From positions 1 through 46,654 of the forward strand of contig CAJWTP010000007.1 of the NCBI GenBank assembly GCA_913047325.1: DNA of 46,654 bases, given 5' to 3'. Source of the DNA: an uncultured Gammaproteobacteria bacterium (lineage in GTDB: Bacteria; Pseudomonadota; Gammaproteobacteria; PS1; Pseudothioglobaceae). Made by a program: the position numbers and the translations under genes. Each line of letters begins with the position of its first letter. The stretch's first letter is position 1. Below the pieces are notes generated by a model. The model was not told where the DNA came from and made no database searches. It saw only the letters and a program-made list of their open reading frames with translations. Below are positions 34,879 through 41,684 of the stretch, in pieces.

Positions 34879-34965
34879 TTAGCTGAAATTCAATTAAAAA
34901 ATCTGACCAAGCACTGGGGTAGTTTTGGTGGCTCAGAGAGCTTTAATTTGACTATTGCTGACTAA
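34879..34965 (+). pseudogene. Truncated 5' relic of a second ABC transporter ATPase gene
   Basis: The first 84 bases match the start of the ATPase gene at 19879 closely ([15 protein letters not shown], then a diverged GGSESFNLTIAD). The initiating TTG has become TTA, and similarity stops at 34962, where an in-frame TAA follows at once. The upstream AGAGA ribosome-site region and the operator at 34752 are also copied. It cannot encode a working ATPase and marks the left edge of the 35-41.5 kb island. Confidence 0.9.
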
Positions 34966-35001
34966 GCCACAAAGTTGTGTTTATGAATAGGAATTTGATA
35001 A

Positions 35002-35631
35002 ATGGATTATTTAGATAACATTTATGAAGCCATACTAGATGGCGATATGGGAATCGTTCCCACAAATGTCCAATCCGCCCTTGATGCTGGCATTTCAGTC
35101 TCTGATATTCTTGTCGAAGGCATGATTGCCGCAATGGAAGAAGTTGGACGCCTATTTCAAGAAGGCGAATACTTTGTCCCTGAGATGTTGTTAGCAGCGC
35201 ATTCAATGAAGGCCGGGATATCTGTTTTGCAGCCGCATCTAGTCAACTCTGGTGTCGAGCCGATTGGCAAAGTTGTCCTCGGAAGTGTTGAGGGTGACAT
35301 GCACGATATTGGAAAAAATCTTGTGGCGATGATGCTGGAAGGAGTTGGATTTCAGATAGTCGATTTAGGCACAGATGTTAGTGCCGCACAGTTTGTAGAA
35401 GCTGTTAAAGAAGGCGCTGATATTCTTGGGCTATCCGCTTTGTTGACTACAACACTGCCTAGTATGGAAAGTACGATTCGGGCAATTGAAGCAGCGGGAT
35501 TACGAGAGGACGTTAAGATTATTGTTGGTGGTGCGCCCGTAACGGCAGATTATGCTCATCAAATTGGTGCAGATGGTTATGCAAAAGATGCGAGCCAGGC
35601 AGTGAAGGTAGCAAAATCTTTTATTAATTGA
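35002..35631 (+). CDS. Corrinoid (B12-binding) methyl-carrier protein, MtbC/MttC type
   Basis: The 209-residue protein has a helical cap domain with GEYFVPEMLLAA (residues 56-67), then a B12-binding domain with the ligand motif GDMHDIGKNL (D99, H101, G104), the LSALLTT segment and VGGAPVT. Such proteins carry methyl groups between a substrate-specific methyltransferase and an acceptor methyltransferase. The UroD-family gene follows after 15 bases. The mttB-like gene at 14726 has no other corrinoid partner in the window. Expression is predicted from the FNR-type promoter at 34771, with a leader of about 180 bases spanning the ATPase relic. Confidence 0.92.
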   Translation: MDYLDNIYEAILDGDMGIVPTNVQSALDAGISVSDILVEGMIAAMEEVGRLFQEGEYFVPEMLLAAHSMKAGISVLQPHLVNSGVEPIGKVVLGSVEGDMHDIGKNLVAMMLEGVGFQIVDLGTDVSAAQFVEAVKEGADILGLSALLTTTLPSMESTIRAIEAAGLREDVKIIVGGAPVTADYAHQIGADGYAKDASQAVKVAKSFIN

Positions 35632-35646
35632 ATAGGGAACGTAGCC

Positions 35647-36849
35647 ATGACGATGACACCACGAGAGAATTTTTTCACGGCAATAGGTCACCAGCAGCCA
35701 GAGCGGGTTCTGGTTGATATGGGTAAACATATTGGCTCTATTCATAAGAAAGCCTACGTAAAACTGCAGCACTACCTCAACGATGTGCCCATGGAAAATG
35801 CGGATAAAATACTGGACCGTATGGCACAGACAGTGGTTCCTGACGAGGCACTACTGCAGCGTTTTGGCATCGATTTCCGATGGCTGGTCCCCAACTGGGT
35901 ACAGGTCAAGGAACGCACTGATGTGGATGGTTATATTGACATGTGGGGCGTGCCTTATCGTGCAACAGCGGACCAGGATCATTACGCAATTGATGTACTC
36001 TGTGATGCGCCCTTAAAAACAGCTACCCTGAAGAATCTGGATGATTTTAACTGGCCCGACCCGTATGACCCAGATCAATTCAAGGGGTTGCGTGAACAGG
36101 CCAAGAACCTGTATGAAAACACCGACTACGTTATCGGGGCAGATGCCATCAAAGCCGGTCCCCTGATGACAGCCCTGCAAATGCGAGGCTATGAACAGTT
36201 CTTTATGGATCTGATTGCTGATACTGAATTTGCTGATGCACTGCTGGATAAGATCACCTGGACCCTGAAAGCAATGTGGACCCGCTATATGGAAGAGGTA
36301 GGGCCATATGTTCAGCTTGCTTATGTTACGGATGATTTGGGTTCCCAGACCTCAATGTTGATATCGCCAAAAGTATTTCGCAACCGTCTCAAGCCGAAGA
36401 TGAAAGAGCTGCATGACCATATCAAGGGTCTGGCAGACGTGAAGTTGATGATGCATACAGATGGAGCAGTGTTACCGGTCATTGAAGATATTATCGAAAT
36501 GAATGTGGACATCATCAACCCGGTACAGACCTCGGTTCAGGGTATGGACAATACCCAAGCCCTCAAGCAACAGTTTGGTGATCGACTTGCCTTTCACGGG
36601 GCGATAGATGTACAGCAGTTAATGCCCAATGCCAGCCTTGATCAGCTGCGCTGGGAGGTAGCAAAGAGGATTCATGACCTTGGTCGTAATGGGGGCTATA
36701 TCATTGCACCCTGTCACAATATTGGGTATGACATTTCACCCCAAAATATGGTGACTTTTTTTGACCTGGTAAAACAGTTCGGCGCCTATCCACTGGCGCT
36801 TGATGAAGTTCTTGCCAGCAACCAATCCTACTTTACCAATAACAGCTGA
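35647..36849 (+). CDS. UroD-family corrinoid methyltransferase (MtbA/MtaA superfamily)
   Basis: The 400-residue protein belongs to the uroporphyrinogen decarboxylase superfamily branch used by corrinoid methyltransferases, not to true HemE. The first part of the metal site reads MMHTDGAV (H270, D272), where MtaA-type enzymes have H-x-C; a later cysteine is in APCHNIG (C356). It may move methyl groups from the corrinoid protein to an acceptor, or from an unknown methylated donor to it. ATG 35647 and 35653 are both possible. Base composition is richer in G+C than the preceding host-like genes. Confidence 0.83.
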   Translation: MTMTPRENFFTAIGHQQPERVLVDMGKHIGSIHKKAYVKLQHYLNDVPMENADKILDRMAQTVVPDEALLQRFGIDFRWLVPNWVQVKERTDVDGYIDMWGVPYRATADQDHYAIDVLCDAPLKTATLKNLDDFNWPDPYDPDQFKGLREQAKNLYENTDYVIGADAIKAGPLMTALQMRGYEQFFMDLIADTEFADALLDKITWTLKAMWTRYMEEVGPYVQLAYVTDDLGSQTSMLISPKVFRNRLKPKMKELHDHIKGLADVKLMMHTDGAVLPVIEDIIEMNVDIINPVQTSVQGMDNTQALKQQFGDRLAFHGAIDVQQLMPNASLDQLRWEVAKRIHDLGRNGGYIIAPCHNIGYDISPQNMVTFFDLVKQFGAYPLALDEVLASNQSYFTNNS

Positions 36850-36896
36850 GCAAAGGTTGTGATAGCAGTCAATGTTTAAATGGAGATATCAATGGA

Positions 36897-36938
36897 TTGA
36901 TACAGGTCAATTATTTGTATACCACATACAAATATAAT
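36897..36938 (+). promoter_or_regulatory. FNR-type promoter upstream of the LVIVD gene
   Basis: TTGATACAGGTCAA (36897-36910) matches the FNR consensus at 9 of 10 defined bases. A perfect TATAAT (36933-36938) begins 29.5 bp from its center, which puts the box at -41.5. It drives the short leader frame and the LVIVD gene. Confidence 0.72.
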
Positions 36939-36995
36939 TATTTTTATAACAATATTGAAAAAAATATAATAACTAATAGGAAAGAGGAGAATTTA

Positions 36996-37064
36996 ATGTT
37001 TATTAAAAAAAATATAACTTTAATAGCAATTTTGCTTATTTCAACTAATGCAGGAGAACAATGA
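36996..37064 (+). CDS. 22-residue signal-peptide-only leader ORF
   Basis: From ATG 36996, with GAGGAG just upstream, the frame reads MFIKKNITLIAILLISTNA then GEQ and a TGA. It is a textbook export signal with a cleavage-like site and no mature protein. Its TGA overlaps the ATG of the LVIVD gene, and its end supplies the AGGAG ribosome site for that gene. It is strongly A+T-rich while the next gene is not, so it looks like the severed 5' end of another exported protein's gene. It could still act through translational coupling. Confidence 0.6.
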   Translation: MFIKKNITLIAILLISTNAGEQ

Positions 37065-38314
37065 TGTCCAGTCCTAGTCTTCTCACTCCGGATTTTTCCC
37101 GTAACATGCACATACTCGGTCACTCAGACCAGGGTGGTCGAGCCGACGGTATCCAGGTCATGGTTTCAGGAGGATATGCCTACGTCGGGCATGTATTCAA
37201 TAACGGCTTTTCGGTAATCGATGTACGAGACCCGAAGAAGCCGACATTCGTGCGCCATATACCCCAACCAGCAGGCACCTGGAGCCAGCATTTACAAACC
37301 CATGGCGATATTCTTATCGTCAACAACATGCGTGATATGCTGCAGGCCGAGAACATCGATGCGGGGGAATATTACCAGGGCTCAATTGGCGACAAGATTT
37401 CTCTTGACACTCCCGAGCAGGGTTATTCTGCCGGTATGCGGGTTTACGATATTTCTGATCGTGCCAATCCACGCGAAATTGCTTTCATGGAAGTACCGGG
37501 GCTGGGCGTTCACCGTGTCTGGTACGACGGTGGCAACTGGGCCTATATCTCAGCCCTGCCGCCCGGATTCAGTGACGATATTTTCATGATTGTCGACTTT
37601 AAGAACCCCGAAAATCCCGAGGTGGTAAGCAAGTTGTGGCTTCCTGGAATGAACAGCGCAGCCGGAGAAACTCCAGCCTGGGATGCAAAATACCGCTACG
37701 CGCTGCACCATGCCATCATCAAGGGCGATCTTGCCTGCGGTGCCTGGCGCGACGGTGGCGTCACTACGATGGATGTCAGTGACCGTTACAACCCGGTTAT
37801 CCTGGCACATGATAACCCCTGCCCTCCTTTTTCCGGCGGTACCCATAACACGCTGCCCATCCCGGATCGCAACCTGCTATTCGTGGTTGAGGAATCGGTA
37901 TTTGATAATTGCGAAGATGGTATCAAGCACAACTGGGTATACGACATCAGCAATCCGGCAAATCCTGTAACCATCGCCACCACCCCGATTCCGGACGAGA
38001 TGGATTATCAGGCCAAGGGCGGACAATTCGGCCCGCACAATGTACATGAAAATCGTAGTGAGGGATTCCAGAGTTCCGAGCTGATGTTTGTCAGTTATCA
38101 GAACGCAGGGATCAGAGTCTACGACATTTCCAACCCCTACCGCCCTGAAGAAGTTGCTGCGCTGGTACCACCTGCGCCTCAAAAGCTGATGGATTATCGC
38201 CCCGCCCGCCCGTTGGTTGTTGATACTACCGATGTTTACGTCGATAAACAGGGGCTGATTTACACCACCGACATGAATGCTGGACTTTACATCATAGAAA
38301 TGGAGAATCTCTAA
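37064..38314 (+). CDS. LVIVD-repeat beta-propeller-like protein
   Basis: The protein of about 417 residues is made of LVIVD-type repeats, visible as GYAYVGHVFNNGFSVIDVRD, AGMRVYDISDRANPREIAFM, WAYISALPPG, GVTTMDVSDRYNPV and GIRVYDISNPYRPEEVAAL. Such repeats form propeller-like surface or periplasmic domains of unknown role. I prefer the ATG at 37064 to that at 37061 because AGGAG is 7 bases upstream of it. It has no signal peptide of its own; the leader just upstream is out of frame. The stop overlaps the next start (TAATG). Composition is G+C-richer than the flanks. Confidence 0.78.
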   Translation: MSSPSLLTPDFSRNMHILGHSDQGGRADGIQVMVSGGYAYVGHVFNNGFSVIDVRDPKKPTFVRHIPQPAGTWSQHLQTHGDILIVNNMRDMLQAENIDAGEYYQGSIGDKISLDTPEQGYSAGMRVYDISDRANPREIAFMEVPGLGVHRVWYDGGNWAYISALPPGFSDDIFMIVDFKNPENPEVVSKLWLPGMNSAAGETPAWDAKYRYALHHAIIKGDLACGAWRDGGVTTMDVSDRYNPVILAHDNPCPPFSGGTHNTLPIPDRNLLFVVEESVFDNCEDGIKHNWVYDISNPANPVTIATTPIPDEMDYQAKGGQFGPHNVHENRSEGFQSSELMFVSYQNAGIRVYDISNPYRPEEVAALVPPAPQKLMDYRPARPLVVDTTDVYVDKQGLIYTTDMNAGLYIIEMENL

Positions 38315-39300
38315 TGAGTCGGGTTCTGATTGTGGGGAAAATCCATCCAAAGGGTCTCGCCATTCTTGAGGCTGAGGACGGGCTGGAGATCGAGATGATC
38401 ACTGACCCGGATGCAGAGCTATCGAAGGAAAAACTGGCGACGACGGATGCCTTGCTGATTCGCTATGGAAAAATCAGTGAAGCCGACGCTGAACAAATGC
38501 CAAATCTGCGTATCGTATCGCGCCATGGCGTGGGTTGCGACAACCTGCCGGTAGCAGCTCTAGGTGCCCGCGGCGTGCCGGTGACCATTGTCGGACCGGT
38601 CACCGCGGGGTCGGTCGCCGAGCAGGTGATGGCGATGTTGATGGCACTGATCAAAAAAATCGCCCTTTACGATGCTGCGGTACGCAAAGGCGACTGGGGC
38701 ATTCGTGACTCACTACAGGTCGGAGAATTGGCAGGCCGAACCTTGATGATTCTGGGCTTTGGGCGTATCGGGCGCGAGGTTGCACGCCGGGCATTGGCTT
38801 TTGACATGAAGGTTGCAATCCATGATCCTTTCGTCAGTGCCGATGAAATCCAGGCCGCGGGATATCAGGCAGTCGAGGATTGGCGAGCAACACTGCCCGA
38901 GATGGATGTGATAAGCCTGCATCTGCCTATGACAGCGGAAACCAGGGGCTTGATTGGTGCTGGGGAAATCGCTGCGATGAAATCAACCGCCATCCTGATC
39001 AACGCTGCTCGCGGCGGACTGGTAGATGAAGAGGCGCTCTATACCGCCCTGACTGGACCTATGTCCCGCGGTGGCGCCGGGATGGACTGTTTCGACAGCG
39101 AGCCACCGACCCCGGATCAACCGCTATTGAGCTTGCCTAATGTAGTGCTCAGCCCTCATTCTGCCTCGCTAAGCGAAGAGGCCGCACAACGTATGGGAAT
39201 TGTGGCAGCACAAAACATCTTAGACGGTTTGCATGGCAAACTTAAAGCGGAACTGGTTTTCAACCTGAAGGCATTGCAAGAGGCCGGACATGAGTTATGA
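38314..39300 (+). CDS. D-isomer-specific 2-hydroxyacid dehydrogenase
   Basis: A 328-residue NAD-dependent dehydrogenase of the D-2-hydroxyacid family. The cofactor motif GFGRIGREV is near residue 149. The catalytic arginine is in INAARGGLVDE, the acidic residue in DCFDSEPP and the histidine in LSPHSASLS. Substrates could be D-3-phosphoglycerate, a hydroxypyruvate or another 2-hydroxyacid. It overlaps the preceding and following genes by 1 and 11 bases, and is part of the G+C-rich three-gene block. Confidence 0.87.
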   Translation: MSRVLIVGKIHPKGLAILEAEDGLEIEMITDPDAELSKEKLATTDALLIRYGKISEADAEQMPNLRIVSRHGVGCDNLPVAALGARGVPVTIVGPVTAGSVAEQVMAMLMALIKKIALYDAAVRKGDWGIRDSLQVGELAGRTLMILGFGRIGREVARRALAFDMKVAIHDPFVSADEIQAAGYQAVEDWRATLPEMDVISLHLPMTAETRGLIGAGEIAAMKSTAILINAARGGLVDEEALYTALTGPMSRGGAGMDCFDSEPPTPDQPLLSLPNVVLSPHSASLSEEAAQRMGIVAAQNILDGLHGKLKAELVFNLKALQEAGHEL

Positions 39301-40012
39301 GATTCCGACCGCGAAGTATATCGACTTTCTTGACAAAACCATCGAGATCCACTGGGATTATCATGCCCTGCTGATGTTTGGCATCTGGTTTGTGCTGATA
39401 CCAGCTGCGCTATTATTCATCCGTTTCGGCAAACCTAAACCAACCACCTACGGCATCCCGCTCGGTATCAGCCGGTTCGACCGCAGGCTTTTGTGGTGGA
39501 CGCTGCATTACAGCTTACTTTACCTTGCTATTGCTCTGTCGATTGCCGGGGCTTTGATTGCAATCTGGTTAAGCGGGGGTTTTAGCGGTACGTTACACGC
39601 TTGGTTTGGAAGCGGCACCATCCTGTTGGGTACGCTACAAATTATATCTGCCTGGTTTCGCGGTAGCCATGGCGGAAAGCACGGTGCAGAATCCGATCCG
39701 CAAGACCGTTCAACTTGGAGTGGGGATCATTTTGACATGACCGCAAAACGGCGCTGGTTTGAGGTTTATCATAAAACTGCGGGGTATATCGTAATCGTAA
39801 TGGCTGTTGGCACGGCCGCCTCAGGACTATGGCAATTCTGGATGCCGGGGATTGCTATCGCCTTTATCCTAGTGATGATTGTGGTATTGATTCTGGCCAC
39901 GGCGCTACAGGCTTATGGATTAAATGTTGATACTTACCAGTCAGTATACGGCAACCATCCGGACCATCCTTTCAACAAGAGACGCAGTTCTAAAGGACAA
40001 AGTCCTGACTGA
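39290..40012 (+). CDS. Cytochrome b561-type membrane protein
   Basis: A 240-residue protein with about five membrane segments. Histidines in WDYHALLMFGIW, WWTLHYSLLYL, TLHAWFGSG and YHKTAGYIVIVM are placed as in b561-type two-heme electron carriers. Such proteins pass electrons across the membrane, often with a partner domain outside. With the LVIVD protein and the dehydrogenase it may form an oxidoreductase path, which is inference from the operon only. The C-terminal tail is hydrophilic and charged. Confidence 0.75.
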   Translation: MSYEIPTAKYIDFLDKTIEIHWDYHALLMFGIWFVLIPAALLFIRFGKPKPTTYGIPLGISRFDRRLLWWTLHYSLLYLAIALSIAGALIAIWLSGGFSGTLHAWFGSGTILLGTLQIISAWFRGSHGGKHGAESDPQDRSTWSGDHFDMTAKRRWFEVYHKTAGYIVIVMAVGTAASGLWQFWMPGIAIAFILVMIVVLILATALQAYGLNVDTYQSVYGNHPDHPFNKRRSSKGQSPD

Positions 40013-40081
40013 AGTCATCAGAGTGCAGATTTAATATACGCAGAAATCAATGAAGATCACCCCGAGCTTAGCCACATCGCT

Positions 40082-40843
40082 TTATTTATCCATTACTGCT
40101 TTCAACTCTGTTGCCAGTGCAGATTTCAACAAATTCGCATCGCTATTAGGCACCACAAAATCGAAACCTTGCGTAGCACGTTGGGCAGCGACCTTACCAG
40201 AGGGACAAAAGATACCAGCGTGTTTTCCAGCAGCTTTGGCCCTCTTCAGACAATAATCAATAGAATCACGCACCTCGGCATCTATTGGATCTAAAACTGA
40301 ACCTTTACCCAAACTCAATCCCAAATCCGCAGGTCCGATGAATATACCATCGAGTCCGTCTACGGCACAGATTTCATCGATGGCAGCTAGTCCTTCGTTT
40401 GTTTCGATCATGGCTAAACAAACAACCGTTTTATTAGCGTATTGAGCATAATCAGAACCGCCATAGAGCAGACCACGGGCCGGCCCAAAGCTACGTTGGC
40501 CTATGGGTGGGTATGAAGCGGCATTAACCAGTACTCGTGCGTCATCTGCCGAATTCACCATCGGGCAGATAACCCCATAACTGCCAGCATCGAGTGCTTT
40601 CATGATGACACTAGGTTCAGCGTTAGGAACCCGCACAAAAGGTGTAGCAGGTGTAGTCGAAATGGCCTGTAACATAACTATCATGTCTGAGATATCAGTC
40701 ATTCCATGCTGCAGGTCGATGGTCACACAATCAACTCCACTCATGCCGACAATTTCGGCGCTGTAACTATTGCCTATTGACAACCAGCCAGAAATGGCGG
40801 CTCGTCCTTCTGCCCAGCATGTAAGCACATTATTTGATCGCAT
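40082..40843 (-). CDS. HpcH/HpaI-family class II aldolase
   Basis: The 253-residue protein belongs to the HpcH/HpaI aldolase/citrate lyase family. Typical segments are VTIDLQHGMTD, PFVRVPN, AMIETNEGLAAIDEI with the metal-binding glutamate, and IFIGPADLGLSLG with the metal-binding aspartate. Such enzymes split 4-hydroxy-2-oxo acids to pyruvate and an aldehyde. It lies 41 bases after the VOC gene on the minus strand and converges on the cytochrome gene. The ribosome site is weak. The specific substrate is unknown. Confidence 0.88.
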   Translation of the reverse strand: MRSNNVLTCWAEGRAAISGWLSIGNSYSAEIVGMSGVDCVTIDLQHGMTDISDMIVMLQAISTTPATPFVRVPNAEPSVIMKALDAGSYGVICPMVNSADDARVLVNAASYPPIGQRSFGPARGLLYGGSDYAQYANKTVVCLAMIETNEGLAAIDEICAVDGLDGIFIGPADLGLSLGKGSVLDPIDAEVRDSIDYCLKRAKAAGKHAGIFCPSGKVAAQRATQGFDFVVPNSDANLLKSALATELKAVMDK

Positions 40844-40884
40844 TTTAGCTTCGAAAAGTTAAAGAATTTGTCAAGCTTCGACTA

Positions 40885-41355
40885 TCATACAGGACTGGTC
40901 GGGCTGCCTTCACGCCATTCTGGGACGCCACTGTTTAAGATTAAATCACGAATTGTTTCTAACTTGAATGAATTCAAATCTGCCTCTTCTTCTGGGGCAA
41001 ACTGGATTTCAATATGGTTACCATCCGGATCGAAGATATGGATCTGGCGAATTTCAACATCAGGCACCACAGCAACATGGTAAGGAACTTCATTATCGCG
41101 AAGGTGCTCCAAAAGTTCGGCCATCCTAGATGCACTGAAGGCAACGTGTTCTATCTGGGTATCCTGCACCTTGGGAGGGCTTTCTAGCTCTACCAGGTGT
41201 ACTACCGGAGTTTCACCACAGTACAGCCAGGTTCCGGTTGAAGTGAATGGCGGACGCAGTCCAGCCGTTAATCCCAGTATCCGCGAATAAAAATCCTTTA
41301 AAACTTGGTGATTAACAGTCAGCAGGGTGACATGATTCAGGCCTTCGAGCGGCAT
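40885..41355 (-). CDS. VOC-family protein (glyoxalase/dioxygenase fold)
   Basis: A 156-residue vicinal-oxygen-chelate protein. The metal-site positions are in GLNHVTLLT, IEHVAF and GNHIEIQF. Start 41355 (MPLEGLNHV) is preferred to 41370 because AGGAG lies between the two ATGs at the right distance. It precedes the aldolase gene and is likely its operon partner. A metal-dependent isomerase, lyase or dioxygenase role is possible. Confidence 0.8.
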   Translation of the reverse strand: MPLEGLNHVTLLTVNHQVLKDFYSRILGLTAGLRPPFTSTGTWLYCGETPVVHLVELESPPKVQDTQIEHVAFSASRMAELLEHLRDNEVPYHVAVVPDVEIRQIHIFDPDGNHIEIQFAPEEEADLNSFKLETIRDLILNSGVPEWREGSPTSPV

Positions 41356-41397
41356 GGTGGTACTCCTCATATAGGTTATTGAGTTTCATTACGAAGT

Positions 41398-41439
41398 ATT
41401 ATTGCAATATCAAATAATATGTATCTTGATGTAGGTCAA
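41398..41439 (-). promoter_or_regulatory. FNR-type promoter of the VOC-aldolase genes
   Basis: TTGATGTAGGTCAA (41426-41439) is an FNR-type box with 9 of 10 matches. On the minus strand AATAAT (41403-41398) begins 29.5 bp from its center. On the plus strand TAAAAT (41462-41467) sits at the same distance, so the box could also serve the direction of the gene at 41685. Confidence 0.6.
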
Positions 41440-41454
41440 TTATTGCAAAATATG

Positions 41455-41500
41455 TCCATCTTAAAATAATATATCCATCTTAAATACATATAGCCATATA
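41455..41500. repeat. Short 19-bp tandem repeat
   Basis: Two 19-base units (41455-41473 and 41474-41492) both start TCCATCTTAAA and end ATATA, followed by a partial third copy starting GCCATATA. It leads straight into the gene debris at 41493. Confidence 0.6.
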
Positions 41501-41561
41501 CCGCAACCCGCAGGCACCTGGAATCAAAAAAAGAATCGATATTTTGGCGCGAATTAAATAA
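41493..41561 (+). pseudogene. Chimeric gene debris: LVIVD fragment joined to a SnoaL-like C-terminal fragment
   Basis: Bases 41493-41522 match 37254-37283 of the LVIVD gene at 28 of 30 positions and read HIPQPAGTW; both differences are synonymous. From 41518 the sequence runs TGGAATCAA, a run of seven A (41526-41532), then codes DILAR before a TAA at 41559-41561. WNQ and DILAR match the C-terminal end of the SnoaL-like protein at 33706. The two parts join at a shared tryptophan codon region and are shifted in frame by one base. It is the right edge of the island. Confidence 0.7.
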
Positions 41562-41618
41562 AATGTCAAAAAATTAAGTTTAATAGAAAATATTTCAAAA
41601 AAAATTATTAATATTTTT

Positions 41619-41651
41619 CACTTGTTTTACCAAATAGTTTGGATTAACATT
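41619..41651 (+). promoter_or_regulatory. Promoter element shared with the mttB-like gene
   Basis: This 33-base element matches 14637-14669 at 28 positions. TTGTTT (41622-41627) and TAACAT (41645-41650) are 17 bases apart. The start codon of the dehydrogenase follows 34 bases later. Confidence 0.55.
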
Positions 41652-41684
41652 TTAATTTTCATTTTATTTATTTAGGAATCCATT

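Noticed and set aside
35647-36849. Heme biosynthesis gene hemE
   Set aside because: It is longer than HemE and lies next to a corrinoid protein, with the methyltransferase-type metal motif and C356.
37221-37970. Long secondary frames overlapping the LVIVD gene
   Set aside because: They are shadows caused by the higher G+C content of this gene; they lack ribosome sites and family features.
40050-40256. Small plus-strand frame after the cytochrome gene
   Set aside because: It lies mostly antisense to the aldolase gene, which has clear family motifs.
34963-41561. Transposon or integrated phage
   Set aside because: No transposase, integrase, terminal inverted repeats or tRNA attachment site is visible; only gene debris marks the edges.
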